A stretch of 64,000 bases of DNA from Dyella terrae (GCF_004322705.1 NZ_SIZZ01000001.1:2063213-2127212); one strand, 5' to 3'; counted from the stretch's first letter, positions 8,988 to 17,847 are shown. Numbers and translations: made by a program. The notes: a model not told the origin generated them from the letters alone.

Positions 8988-9427
8988 ACGAATTCGAATG
9001 GCACCGCCAGATGCGCGCATTGCGCGAGCCGGTAACGCCGCAGCGCGACCTCTGGGCGCGCATCGAAGTGGCAATGGATCAACCGGTTGCCGAACAGGCA
9101 CCCCCTGTCGCCGCCCGCGCGTCGCGCCGGCAGGGCTGGTTGCTGGCTGCCAGCTTCGCGGGGATTTCGCTCCTCGCGGTCAGCCTCAACCTGCGGGTCA
9201 GGCATGAGGAACAGGACATGACGCCCGTGGCCGTCCAACAGACGGTCGAGGCATGGAAGCCGAACGACCCGCGCCTGGCCGGCGCGGCCGTGGAACTGGA
9301 CGCCGCACAGATGGAGCTGCGCCAGGCCATGCAACAGGCACCCCATTCACCTTCACTACAACGGCTGCTGGATCGCACCGAGAAACGACAATCGCAGCTG
9401 CGTCAGTTGGAACACCAGGCAAGCTGA
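8984..9427 (+). CDS. Putative membrane anti-sigma factor
   Basis: A 147-residue protein not assigned to a named family. About 50 N-terminal residues (short, with the W-containing segment DLWARIEVAM) would face the cytoplasm. One transmembrane helix follows (GWLLAASFAGISLLAVSLNL, about residues 48-68), then a periplasmic part ending in a charged, probably helical segment with many Gln/Arg. A four-base overlap with the ECF sigma gene and this single-span topology make it the likely cognate anti-sigma factor. No zinc-binding HxxxCxxC motif is seen, so it is not a ZAS-type anti-sigma factor. Confidence 0.72.
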   Translation: MNEFEWHRQMRALREPVTPQRDLWARIEVAMDQPVAEQAPPVAARASRRQGWLLAASFAGISLLAVSLNLRVRHEEQDMTPVAVQQTVEAWKPNDPRLAGAAVELDAAQMELRQAMQQAPHSPSLQRLLDRTEKRQSQLRQLEHQAS

Positions 9428-9444
9428 GTCACCGGAGCAAAACC

Positions 9445-10350
9445 ATGAAAACCGCACGCTACGTTCCCGTTCTGCTTGCCTTGTGCGTTGGCCAGGCAAT
9501 GGCCGATACACCCATTAACCTCACTCACGACGCGAAGCCTAACGTCCGCCTCAGCATCTCCAACGTCAAGGGTTCAGTGACGGTCAGTGCCTGGGATCGC
9601 AACCAGGTCCAGGTGACCGGCCGCCTCGGTGAAGGCGCCAAGCCGCTGGAGTTCGAGGGTGACGACAAATCGCTCGACCTGCGCATCCAGCCCATGGGCA
9701 AGAACGGCAACTGGTTCAACTGGAACAGCGACGCCAACATGGGTTCGACCACCCTGGATGTCCGCGTGCCCAAGGGTGCCTCGCTTGATATCGACCTGGT
9801 CAGCGCACCGCTGAGCATCGATGGCATCGAGGGCGGCAAGATCGATGTCCACACAGTCAGCGGCAAGATCCGCGTCAACGCGAAGTCCCCGGTGATCGAC
9901 GCCGAAAGCGTGAGTGGCAGCATCGAGCTGGCGGGCTTTGCGCAGAAAGTGACGCTACAGACGGTGAGTGGCGACATCCTGGCCCCCGCCGTCGGCAACG
10001 AAGCCGAGCTTCAGACGGTTTCCGGCCGCATTCGCGTGGCGGGCGGCCCATGGAGTCGCCTCAACCTGAGCACGGTGTCGGGCGACGTGCAGCTTACCGG
10101 CGGCATGGCACCAAACGGCACCTTTGACGTCGACAGCATGAGCGGCGATGTACAGATCCAGGTCCCGACCAACCTCTCCGCCCTGATCAAGGCCAACTCG
10201 TTCAGCGGCGACCTGCGCTCCGATTTCGGCACCGTGAAAAAGGTTGAGCACGGCCCCGGCTCGGAGCTCCATGCCACGGCCGGCAAGGGCAATGCCACCA
10301 TGAACATCGAGAGCTTCAGTGGTGATGTGAGGATCAAGTCGGGAGATTGA
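9445..10350 (+). CDS. Exported DUF4097-family beta-strand repeat protein
   Basis: Starts at the ATG at 9445 (GGAG upstream), giving a 301-residue precursor with a signal peptide cleaved after AMA (residue about 21). The mature part consists of repeated short strands with recurring VSG-D/K/S turns (HTVSGKIRV, ESVSGSIEL, QTVSGDILA, STVSGDVQL, SMSGDVQI, NSFSGDLRS, ESFSGDVRI). This is the right-handed beta-solenoid pattern of DUF4097 proteins. It is presumably periplasmic or surface-exposed; the biochemical role of the family is unknown. It is the third gene of the sigma/anti-sigma unit and probably a target or effector of that system. Confidence 0.88.
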   Translation: MKTARYVPVLLALCVGQAMADTPINLTHDAKPNVRLSISNVKGSVTVSAWDRNQVQVTGRLGEGAKPLEFEGDDKSLDLRIQPMGKNGNWFNWNSDANMGSTTLDVRVPKGASLDIDLVSAPLSIDGIEGGKIDVHTVSGKIRVNAKSPVIDAESVSGSIELAGFAQKVTLQTVSGDILAPAVGNEAELQTVSGRIRVAGGPWSRLNLSTVSGDVQLTGGMAPNGTFDVDSMSGDVQIQVPTNLSALIKANSFSGDLRSDFGTVKKVEHGPGSELHATAGKGNATMNIESFSGDVRIKSGD

Positions 10351-10372
10351 TGCCCTTCGCGCTTGCTTCCAG

Positions 10373-10399
10373 AACGCCGTCGCTTGCGACGGCGTTTTT
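10373..10399 (+). terminator. Rho-independent terminator after the DUF4097 gene
   Basis: AACGCCGTCGC at 10373-10383 pairs perfectly with 10386-10396, followed by TTT. It lies between the DUF4097 stop and the next small gene. The same stem sequence recurs in the terminator at 10767. Confidence 0.9.
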
Positions 10400-10470
10400 C
10401 TTGGGTAAGCCTGCGACCCGTGCCGGGCCCCTGCGAAGTTCAGGCCCCCCTCGTGATCGGCGATATCCTG

Positions 10471-10727
10471 ATGATGTTCGTTTTTTTATCGTCCAACATG
10501 CTCACGTGATCGACGAAGACCGCGAGTGCATCAAGATCATTGGCAGCCACCGCACGAAAGACATGGCGCTGGCCGCCGTCGAGCGACTGAAATCGCGGCC
10601 TGGCTTTCGCGTCTTTCCGGGCATGTGCGACGTGGACAGCAGCACGCCCGACAGTCGCTTCCATGTCGGGGAATACCCACTGGACAAGTGGTCACTGGAC
10701 CGAAGGCTTCGCTATCAGGTGAGGTGA
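10471..10727 (+). pseudogene. Small DUF7336-like protein; start separated from the body by a seven-T tract
   Basis: The in-frame body FFIVQHAHVIDED... through KDMALAAVERLKSRPGFRVF and a final DKWSLDRRLR resembles the small DUF7336 family (about 70-85 residues, function unknown). The conserved first strand has no ATG or GTG in frame nearby; the nearest in-frame ATG, at 10350, lies upstream of a strong terminator. Two ATGs at 10471 and 10474 are one base out of frame across a run of seven Ts (10481-10487). One extra T would give MMFVFFIVQHAH, a plausible native start. It may be a frameshifted gene, a slippage-expressed gene or a sequence error. A GTG at about 10506 would lose the first strand. 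Confidence 0.5.
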
Positions 10728-10766
10728 CGACCACTGCGAATCATGAGGTCGCCGGGACACAAACAA

Positions 10767-10792
10767 AAACGCCGTCGCATGCGACGGCGTTT
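10767..10792. terminator. Bidirectional terminator between convergent genes
   Basis: AAACGCCGTCGC (10767-10778) pairs with GCGACGGCGTTT (10781-10792). An A-rich stretch on the left gives a T-rich tail for the minus-strand gene at 10818-11684, and short Ts follow on the plus side. Confidence 0.75.
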
Positions 10793-10817
10793 CAATGTTG
10801 GGGAGCACCGTTGAGGA

Positions 10818-11684
10818 TTACAGATCCTGGTGGTACTGCACGTAAGGTGTGCGCGACTGATCCGGCTCCGGACCGACCGGCGTATTCACCGCATTGCCCG
10901 ACGACCAGACGTTCTGAGCACCGATGCTCAGCTCACCCTGCCATGGCAGGCGCCAGGTCACACCCAGGTCGATGCTGCTCCAGCGGCGTTCCGGGTTGAG
11001 ACCCGCGCCCGGGATGCCGGCGGTCGGCTGCATCGTGCGACCCACCACGCTGCCACTCAACGGACCGCGATCAACGCCGAAGCTCAGCGCCTTCTGGTCC
11101 AGGGAATTCACGCCCAGGGCATTGCCCGGAAGCAGGCGAATGCGACCGACGCTGGCACCCAGGTCGATGCCGCTTTTGCTGTCCAGCGCGACGCGGCCGT
11201 GCGCATTGAGCTGCGCGCTGCTGTCGAAACCGGACAAGCCGTTCACGCCCGGCGTCGCACCCGGCAGCACGCGAGGCAGCACGGCAGCGGTCGGTGCGCT
11301 GTTGGCCCCCACGCTCAGGCCCAGGCTGTAACGGCCGGCGTTATAGGTGGCACCCACCTCGCTGCCGATGACACGCGGCGCACGATTGTTCATCCAGATG
11401 TGCTCGCTCACGGCAACGTGAGCCTGCACATTGGAGCCCAGACCGTAGGTGAGATCCGTGGAATTAGCCCGGGACGAATCCGTTACGCCAAACTGCAGCG
11501 GCAGGTCGCCACGTGCGGTGAAGGTGCTTGAATCGGTCTCGATGGCCAGCGGCGACGGATTGACGGCCTGCGAATAGGCCGAAAGGTCCTGCTTCTGTCC
11601 CAGGCGATCGCCGGACAGCGACTGCCCTGCCGCGGCGAGCGGCATCAGCAATAACGCTGACAGGGGCAGAAGAAAGCGACGCAT
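10818..11684 (-). CDS. Exported beta-rich protein of unknown function, possible outer-membrane protein
   Basis: A 288-residue precursor. The signal peptide MRRFLLPLSALLLMPLAAAG is probably cleaved near AAAGQ. The mature part is rich in Gly, Ser, Asn and alternating hydrophobic strands (NVQAHVAVSEHIWM, RYSLGLSVGA, SIDLGVTWRLPWQGELSIGAQNVW), as in outer-membrane barrels or their periplasmic relatives. It does not end in the aromatic residue typical of BAM substrates (it ends in YHQDL), so barrel insertion is uncertain. I do not recognise a named family. It is a single-gene unit, convergent with the small gene before it and divergent from the large GGDEF-EAL gene. Confidence 0.7.
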   Translation of the reverse strand: MRRFLLPLSALLLMPLAAAGQSLSGDRLGQKQDLSAYSQAVNPSPLAIETDSSTFTARGDLPLQFGVTDSSRANSTDLTYGLGSNVQAHVAVSEHIWMNNRAPRVIGSEVGATYNAGRYSLGLSVGANSAPTAAVLPRVLPGATPGVNGLSGFDSSAQLNAHGRVALDSKSGIDLGASVGRIRLLPGNALGVNSLDQKALSFGVDRGPLSGSVVGRTMQPTAGIPGAGLNPERRWSSIDLGVTWRLPWQGELSIGAQNVWSSGNAVNTPVGPEPDQSRTPYVQYHQDL

Positions 11685-11947
11685 GAGCGAGAACCGGGTT
11701 AATCCGTATGAGAGCCAGACACACCGCCCTCCCAGGGGTGTGGGTGTACAAACATTACCACGTTTTACTTTTTACTAACACCCATTCTGAGCACATTCCT
11801 AAAGCGAACCAGGCCACAGAATTCGAGCCATATCCGTCCCTTACCCCAACCTCTGGCCGATGCGATTTATGGTCACTCCCCGGCGACAAAGCTGAATAGA
11901 GGCGATATAAAGGCGCATCCCGATACCCATGGACCGGTCGACGCCGG

Positions 11948-14848
11948 ATGAGTTCAGCACCTACCAGCAGCGCCTCCGAACCCATACCGGCGGGATTGAA
12001 CCCCGCGGCGTGGCATTCGGCCGTCGAGGGCCTGTTCCGGGCCAGCGACGCCGCGAGCGTTTTCGAGGTCTGCGAAGCCATGATTGGCGCCCTGGGCGTG
12101 CGCGCCGCCCTGGGCTGGCAACTGCTGGATAACCAACCGGACCAGCCGGGTCCGCACGACCCGCTGCCCCTGGCCGAGGATCCGCAGGGCCTGCGCATGC
12201 TGGTCCTGCAGGTGCCACAAAGCTCAATCTCAGACATCACCCGGGGACACCTCGCCTGGCTGGGCAGGCTCGCGGCGGCTCGACTGCGCCAGTTGGCGGA
12301 GACATCGCGCCTCTACGAGGCCATTTCGCGTCTCGCCCTCGCCGAGCGCCTGCAGCGCGCGCTGTACGCCATCGCCGACCAGGCCGGCACCGACCACAAC
12401 ATGGGCGAGATGATGCATTCCCTGCATTCCATTCTCGGCAGTCTCATGTATGCGGAGAATTTCTACATCGCGCTCTATGACGCGGCGACGGACAGCGTGC
12501 GCTTTCCGTACTACGTCGACACGATGGACAAGGATCCGCCCTCGCCCGACCAGAGCGCCCCGCTCCAGGAAATGCGCCACAGCCTGACCTGGAACCTGCT
12601 GCAGAGCGGCCAGGCCATCATGGGTTCGATGGAAGAGCTGGCGCGGCAGTTCAAGGGCCAGTTCATCCTGCTGGGCCCGGCCTGCGAGCACTGGCTTGGC
12701 GTGCCCCTGCTTCGCGACGGCCGCGTCGTCGGCGGCATCGTCATGCAGAGCTATCGCGAAGACACGCATTACACCGAGCACGATCGCGAACTGCTCAGCT
12801 ACGTCGCCAAACACGTGCAGACGGCGCTGGAGCGGCGCGAAGCCCATGCCGAACTCGAACGTCGCGTCACCAGCCGCACTGCCGCCTTGCGCGAAGCCAA
12901 CCGCGTGCTGCGCCAGCAGGTACTGCAGCGCCAGCGTGGCGAGCGCCTGCAGGCAGCGCTGTTCCGCATTGCTGAGCTGGCCAATGCATCCGAAAGCCTG
13001 GACAACTTCTACGCTGCCGTGCATCGCGTCATCGGCGGCCTGCTGTATGCGCGCAACTTCTACATCGCGCTGCTGGACGAGGAACCCAACCAGCTCACCT
13101 TCCCGTATTCGGTCGACGAGTTCGACACGGTCCGCCTGCCCCGCTCGCACGGCCGCGGCCTGACCGAATTCGTGCTCCGCCATGGCAAGCCGCTGCTCGC
13201 ATCGCCCGACGACATCGAGCGCCTGATGCGCCAGGGCGAAGTCGGCCAGCACGGTTCCCGCTCAGTGTGCTGGCTTGGCGTGCCGCTGATCTGGGGCGAG
13301 CGCGCCATGGGTGTGCTGGCGGTGCAGAGCTACTCGCCCGAACACACCTACGACGTGCGCGACCAGGAGCTGCTCACTTTCGTGAGCTACCACGTCGCCA
13401 ACGCCCTGCAGCGCAAGCACACGACGGAATCGCTGAAGCAGGCGTATGCCGGCCTGGAACGCCGCGTCACCGAACGCACGCGCGCCCTGGCACTGGCCAA
13501 CCGCGACCTGCGCGAACAGATTGCCGAACGCGAACGCGTCGAGCGGCGACTCAAATACGAAACCCTGCACGACTCGCTGACCGGCCTGCCCAACCGCACC
13601 TTGCTGCTGCAGCGCCTGGAGCAGGCCCTGCAGCGCTATCACGGCAATGCACAGGATCTGTTCGCCGTGCTGTTCATTGACCTTGATCGCTTCAAGGTCA
13701 TCAACGATTCGGTCGGGCACCTGGTGGGCGACGACCTGTTGTTCCAGGTCGGCGGACGCATTCGCGCCTGCCTCAAAACACGCGACGTGGTGGCACGCCT
13801 GGGCGGCGACGAGTTCGCCGTGCTCGCCGAAGGCATCACCGACGCGCGCATGGCGCTGCTGATCGCCGAGCGCATCATCGACGAATTGCAGACACCGTTC
13901 CGCCTCGGCGCGAAGGAAATCTTCACCTCCGCGTCCATCGGCATCGCCCTGCCCGGCCCGCATTACCAGCGGCCGGAAGAACTGCTGCGCGACGCCGACG
14001 CCGCGATGTATCGCGCCAAGGATGAAGGTCGCCATCGCGCCGCGGTCTTCGATGATCGCCTGCGCCGCGAAGCGCTGTCGCTGCTCGAGATGGAAGGCGA
14101 CCTGCGCCGCGCGCTGGGTCGCAATGAGTTCGTGCCGTTCTACCAGCCGATCGTGTCGCTGGAAGACGGTCGTACCGTCGGTTACGAAGCGCTGCTTCGC
14201 TGGCGCCACCCCGATCGTGGCCTGCTCACGCCAAGCGACTTCCTCGCTGTCGCGGAAGAAAGCGGCGTGTCGGAGAGCATCGACTGGCAGATCTTCGACC
14301 AGGTTTGCGCACAGGCCGAAGCGTTGGCCGGCGCCGACGGTTTCGTCAGCATCAACGTCTCCGGCCGCCATTTCCGCTCACCGGACCTGGATCGCCGCCT
14401 GCTTGACCTGGTGGAAACCCATCGCCTGCCGCCGCGTTGCCTGCGCATCGAAGTGACGGAACGCGCGCTGCTGGAGAACGCCTCGCAGGTGAAGCGGATC
14501 CTCGATACCTTGCGCGCGCACGGCGTCAGCATCGCGCTGGACGATTTCGGCACCGGTTATTCGTCACTGAGTTACCTGCACCAGTACCCGATCGGCACGC
14601 TCAAGATCGACCGCTCCTTCATCACCGAACTGGCGCGCGAGGGCAGCCACAGCTTCGCCGTGGTCCGTGCCATCCAGGTGCTCGCCGACTCCCTGCAGAT
14701 GCAGGTGATTGCCGAAGGCATCGAGGAAGAGGCACAGCGCGAGGCACTGATGAAGGTCGGCTGCCGTTACGGACAGGGCTTCCTGTTTGCGATTCCGAAG
14801 GCTGCGGATGTGTGGTTGCAGCGCGAGTACCATTTTGCGCTGCCGTGA
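11948..14848 (+). CDS. GAF-GAF-GGDEF-EAL cyclic-di-GMP signalling protein
   Basis: A 966-residue cytoplasmic protein with no transmembrane segments. After an N-terminal region of about 130 residues there are two GAF-type sensor domains (about 135-300 and 330-490), each with the near-identical phrase NFYIAL and each followed by a coiled helical linker starting R-RVT-RTxAL. GGDEF lies at about 540-700 (RLGGDEFAV) and EAL at about 715-955 (YEALLRW, IEVTE, LDDFGTGYSS, AEGIEEE). All key phosphodiesterase residues look intact. The residue expected to be Arg in the I-site (RxxD) is Lys (KTRD), so product inhibition of the cyclase may be lost. The duplicated GAFs look like an internal duplication. 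Confidence 0.95.
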   Translation: MSSAPTSSASEPIPAGLNPAAWHSAVEGLFRASDAASVFEVCEAMIGALGVRAALGWQLLDNQPDQPGPHDPLPLAEDPQGLRMLVLQVPQSSISDITRGHLAWLGRLAAARLRQLAETSRLYEAISRLALAERLQRALYAIADQAGTDHNMGEMMHSLHSILGSLMYAENFYIALYDAATDSVRFPYYVDTMDKDPPSPDQSAPLQEMRHSLTWNLLQSGQAIMGSMEELARQFKGQFILLGPACEHWLGVPLLRDGRVVGGIVMQSYREDTHYTEHDRELLSYVAKHVQTALERREAHAELERRVTSRTAALREANRVLRQQVLQRQRGERLQAALFRIAELANASESLDNFYAAVHRVIGGLLYARNFYIALLDEEPNQLTFPYSVDEFDTVRLPRSHGRGLTEFVLRHGKPLLASPDDIERLMRQGEVGQHGSRSVCWLGVPLIWGERAMGVLAVQSYSPEHTYDVRDQELLTFVSYHVANALQRKHTTESLKQAYAGLERRVTERTRALALANRDLREQIAERERVERRLKYETLHDSLTGLPNRTLLLQRLEQALQRYHGNAQDLFAVLFIDLDRFKVINDSVGHLVGDDLLFQVGGRIRACLKTRDVVARLGGDEFAVLAEGITDARMALLIAERIIDELQTPFRLGAKEIFTSASIGIALPGPHYQRPEELLRDADAAMYRAKDEGRHRAAVFDDRLRREALSLLEMEGDLRRALGRNEFVPFYQPIVSLEDGRTVGYEALLRWRHPDRGLLTPSDFLAVAEESGVSESIDWQIFDQVCAQAEALAGADGFVSINVSGRHFRSPDLDRRLLDLVETHRLPPRCLRIEVTERALLENASQVKRILDTLRAHGVSIALDDFGTGYSSLSYLHQYPIGTLKIDRSFITELAREGSHSFAVVRAIQVLADSLQMQVIAEGIEEEAQREALMKVGCRYGQGFLFAIPKAADVWLQREYHFALP

Positions 14849-15002
14849 GTTCGCTCGCTTCGCTCGCGGTTAACGGTAAACAGGTAAGAGCGGGCTGCGG
14901 CGACCTTGATGTGCCTGGACAATAAAAAAAGAGCGGGCCAAGCCCGCTCTTTGCTTTTACCGTTTATTGTTCCCCGTTTACAGCGAGCGCAAGCGAGCGA
15001 AC
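14849..15002. repeat. Intergenic inverted repeat, GGTAAACGG family, copy B
   Basis: It starts on the base after the GGDEF-EAL stop and nearly reaches the hslO stop. The outer arms GTTCGCTCGCTTCGCTCGC (14849-14867) and 14983-15002 are inverted repeats with one extra base. Inner arms contain ACGGTAAACAGGTAAGAGC on the left and the complementary GCTCTT/TTACCGTTTA words on the right. In the centre sits an intrinsic terminator (14928-14952). Architecture matches the copies at 8180, 25331 and 26740. Confidence 0.82.
14928..14952. terminator. Bidirectional terminator inside repeat copy B
   Basis: AAAGAGCGGGC and GCCCGCTCTTT form a perfect 11-bp stem with a CAA loop. An A-run precedes it and a T-rich stretch (TTGCTTTT) follows, so it can stop transcription from both convergent genes. 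Confidence 0.88.
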
Positions 15003-15012
15003 CCTCACCGCG

Positions 15013-15912
15013 CTACTGCGCGGTGGGAGGCGTGGCAGCCGCGGCCGAATCGCTCAGCAGATGCTCCACGTCGATGCGGTCGAAGGTGTAGCGCTGCGCG
15101 CAGAACTCGCAGGTTACCTCGATCTCGTCGTTGTGCGCTTCGAGGGCCGCCTCGGCCTCTTCGCGACCGAGCATGCGCAGCACGGCTTCCACGCGCTCAC
15201 GCGTGCAACTGCAACCGAATGCGAGCGGGCGCGGCTCGAACAGGCGCACGGACTCCTCGTGGAACAGGCGATACAGCAACTGTTCCGGCGCGGTGGTGAG
15301 CATTTCCTCGCGACCGAGCGTGGCGGCCAGGTGCATGATGCGGTTCCAGGCGTCCTCGTCCTCGACGGCGTCGTAGCCACCTTCGCCCGGCATCTTCTGC
15401 AACATGAGCCCCACGGCGTGTTCGCCGTCGGCCGCCAGCATGATGCGCGCGGGCAGCTGTTCGGACTGGCTGAAGTAGTTCTCCAGCGCACCGATCAGAT
15501 CCGGATGCTGCAGGTCAACCAGGCCCTGGTAGCGCTGACCACGCTCGGCCGAGCCAATGGTGATCGCCATGATGGCGTCGGGCAGACTGGCCAGTTCGAG
15601 CGTCTCCGGCAGCGGATCGCTCCAGCGGGCCAGGCCACGCAGGTGACCCTGGTCGGTGCATTCGGTGAACAGCAGGCGCATGGCACCGCTGCTCTTGAGC
15701 TCGATCGAAAGCGAACCGTCGAGCTTGATATTGCCCGTGAGCATGGCGCTGGCCGTCAGTGCTTCGCCCAGCAGGTTGCGCAATGCCGGCGGGTAATCGG
15801 CGCGACCGGCGACTTCGCGCCAGGCGGCGCCCAGGCGCACCAACACCCCGCGAACGCCAGCGCGCTCGAGCAGGAAGCGATGCAGCACGTCTTCAACAAG
15901 CACAGTTTCCAC
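15013..15912 (-). CDS. hslO: Hsp33 redox-regulated chaperone
   Basis: Hsp33 is a cytoplasmic holdase that is activated when its zinc-bound cysteines are oxidised. The N-terminal substrate-binding domain is followed by the C-terminal redox switch with FGCSCTRERVE and then CEFCAQRY, the expected CxC...CxxC zinc motif. The GTG at 15912, with AGAGG about nine bases upstream, gives a 299-residue protein that starts at the conserved first strand; an ATG at 15957 would add 15 unsupported residues. It is monocistronic, convergent with the GGDEF-EAL gene and divergent from mtgA. Confidence 0.95.
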   Translation of the reverse strand: METVLVEDVLHRFLLERAGVRGVLVRLGAAWREVAGRADYPPALRNLLGEALTASAMLTGNIKLDGSLSIELKSSGAMRLLFTECTDQGHLRGLARWSDPLPETLELASLPDAIMAITIGSAERGQRYQGLVDLQHPDLIGALENYFSQSEQLPARIMLAADGEHAVGLMLQKMPGEGGYDAVEDEDAWNRIMHLAATLGREEMLTTAPEQLLYRLFHEESVRLFEPRPLAFGCSCTRERVEAVLRMLGREEAEAALEAHNDEIEVTCEFCAQRYTFDRIDVEHLLSDSAAAATPPTAQ

Positions 15913-16111
15913 GGAATAGAACCTCTGTCGGCAAGGCGCGAAAGATGGGGACGCCAAGCGGCCGACGCAAGCGGCGGCCCTTCAGGCGCGCCCATGCGCC
16001 GGGTCCGGGCTGAATGGTGACCCGACCAGTGTAAGGCCTGATCGTCGCCGACGGGCCGGCGACCCGGGGCCGAGCCCCTATACTGCCGCCCAATCTGACC
16101 ACCGCGCCGCC

Positions 16112-16855
16112 ATGACCACACGACGCCCGCTGTTCGCCACCCTGTTGCGCTCGATCGTGATCCTGGCCGCGGGCTGGTTGCTCCTGAGCTGGCTGGTGGT
16201 GCTGGTGCTGCGCTTCGTCCCGCCCTGGACCTCGGCCGTGATGATGGAGCGCCAGGTGGGCGCCTGGGTGCGCAGCGAACAGGATTTCCAGCTGCGCCAC
16301 CGCTGGGTGCCGTGGAGCCAGGTGTCGCCTTACGTGCCGCTCGCCATGGTGGCCGGAGAGGACCAGAAATTCCCCTTTCATCACGGCTTCGACTTCGATT
16401 CGATCCAGAACGCCATGGATGCCGCGGACGAAGGCCGGCGCCTGCGCGGCGCCAGCACCATCAGCCAGCAGACCGCAAAAAACCTGTTCCTTTGGAACGG
16501 CCGCAGCTTCGTCCGCAAAGGGCTGGAGGCGTATTTCACGGTGCTGATCGAGCTGACCTGGCCCAAGCAGCGCATTCTCGAGGTCTATATGAACATCGCT
16601 GAGCTGGGCAACGGCGTTTACGGCGTCGGCGCCGCCAGCGACGTGTACTTCCATACCCCGCCGGCACGCCTGGGCCCGGCCCAGGCAGCGCGACTGGCAG
16701 CCGTGCTGCCCAATCCGCGCCGCTTCCGCGTCGACCAGCCCAGCGCTTACGTGATGGGACGCGCCAACTGGATCCAGGGACAGATGGCGCAGCTCGGCGG
16801 CCCCGGCTACCTGCGCGCCGAACAGGCACCGGCAAACACCCGCCGCCGACGCTGA
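16112..16855 (+). CDS. mtgA: Monofunctional biosynthetic peptidoglycan transglycosylase
   Basis: A GT51-family enzyme that polymerises lipid II glycan strands in the periplasm, 247 residues, the usual MtgA size. It has one N-terminal transmembrane anchor (about residues 10-35). The catalytic core shows AMVAGEDQKFPFHHGFD (first catalytic Glu), then the conserved GASTISQQTAKNLFLW and KQRILEVYMNIAELG motifs. No transpeptidase domain is present, so it is MtgA rather than a class A PBP. A glycosyltransferase gene follows 59 bases later on the same strand. Confidence 0.96.
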   Translation: MTTRRPLFATLLRSIVILAAGWLLLSWLVVLVLRFVPPWTSAVMMERQVGAWVRSEQDFQLRHRWVPWSQVSPYVPLAMVAGEDQKFPFHHGFDFDSIQNAMDAADEGRRLRGASTISQQTAKNLFLWNGRSFVRKGLEAYFTVLIELTWPKQRILEVYMNIAELGNGVYGVGAASDVYFHTPPARLGPAQAARLAAVLPNPRRFRVDQPSAYVMGRANWIQGQMAQLGGPGYLRAEQAPANTRRRR

Positions 16856-16914
16856 ACCTCGCCGGGGCCCGCCCGATTCGTTAGCATGCCGCCGTCTTCA
16901 TGGATGGCACCTTC

Positions 16915-17847
16915 ATGTCCAAGCTCACCGTCGTTGTCCCCGCCTTCAACGAGGCGGCCGTGCTCGAAGCCTTCCACGAGCGCCTGGCCCGCGTATTCGA
17001 TGACATGCCGCTGGATTGCCGCGTGCTCTATGTGGATGACGGCAGCAGCGACCGCACCTGGGACATCATGGCCTCGCTGACGACGCGCGATCCGCGCGCC
17101 GAAGCCATCAAGCTGTCGCGCAATTTCGGCAAGGAGGCGGCCATGACAGCCGGACTCGATGCTGTCGACGCGGATGCGGTAGTCGTCATCGATGCCGACC
17201 TGCAGGATCCGCCGGAACTGATTCCCTCGCTCGTCGAACAGTGGCACGCCGGGTTCGACGTCGTTTACGCCACGCGCAGCGCCCGCGAAGGTGAGACCGG
17301 CCTCAAGAAGTTCACTTCCGCGGCCTTCTACCGCAGCATGGAAAAGATTTCCCAGACCCCGGTACCGCGCGATACCGGCGACTTCCGGCTCTTGTCGCGA
17401 CGCGCGGTCGACGCGCTGCGCCAGCTGCGCGAGCGCCAGCGCTTCATGAAGGGCCTGTTCGCCTGGATCGGCTATCGCCAGACGGCCGTCTATTACCTGC
17501 GGGAACCGCGCGCTGCCGGCACCACGAAATGGAACTACTGGCGCCTGACCCAGTTGGCCATCGAGGGCATCACGTCGTTCTCCACCGCGCCGCTTCGCCT
17601 GGCTACCTGGACTGGCGTGGGCGCCTCGGTACTGGCCTTTCTGTACGGCATCTGGGTGCTGGTCAAGGCCATGATCTACGGCGACCCGGTACGCGGCTAC
17701 CCGACCCTGATGACCGTCATCCTGTTTTTGGGTGGCGTGCAATTGCTGGCCCTGGGCGTCATCGGCGAATACCTCGGCCGCAACTACGCTGAAAGCAAGC
17801 AGCGCCCGCTCTACTTCATCGATGAACACCGCCGCAGTCGCGGCTGA
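16915..17847 (+). CDS. GT2 glycosyltransferase with C-terminal membrane anchor (GtrB/dolichol-phosphate-sugar synthase-like)
   Basis: A 310-residue protein. The GT2 domain begins LTVVVPAFNEAAV, has VDDGSSD and then DADLQDPPEL (DxD metal site), and retains the DTGDFRLLSR motif seen in polyprenyl-phosphate glycosyltransferases. Two transmembrane helices close the protein (about residues 230-255 and 265-290). It likely moves glucose or another hexose onto undecaprenyl phosphate for later transfer to a surface glycan. ATG 16915 begins at the domain edge; ATG 16900 is possible. The usual GtrA flippase partner is not adjacent. Confidence 0.88.
   Translation: MSKLTVVVPAFNEAAVLEAFHERLARVFDDMPLDCRVLYVDDGSSDRTWDIMASLTTRDPRAEAIKLSRNFGKEAAMTAGLDAVDADAVVVIDADLQDPPELIPSLVEQWHAGFDVVYATRSAREGETGLKKFTSAAFYRSMEKISQTPVPRDTGDFRLLSRRAVDALRQLRERQRFMKGLFAWIGYRQTAVYYLREPRAAGTTKWNYWRLTQLAIEGITSFSTAPLRLATWTGVGASVLAFLYGIWVLVKAMIYGDPVRGYPTLMTVILFLGGVQLLALGVIGEYLGRNYAESKQRPLYFIDEHRRSRG

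Noticed and set aside
13262-14371. 369-codon minus-strand frame opposite the GGDEF-EAL gene
   Set aside because: Overlaps well-conserved GGDEF and EAL motifs on the other strand; no domain of its own.
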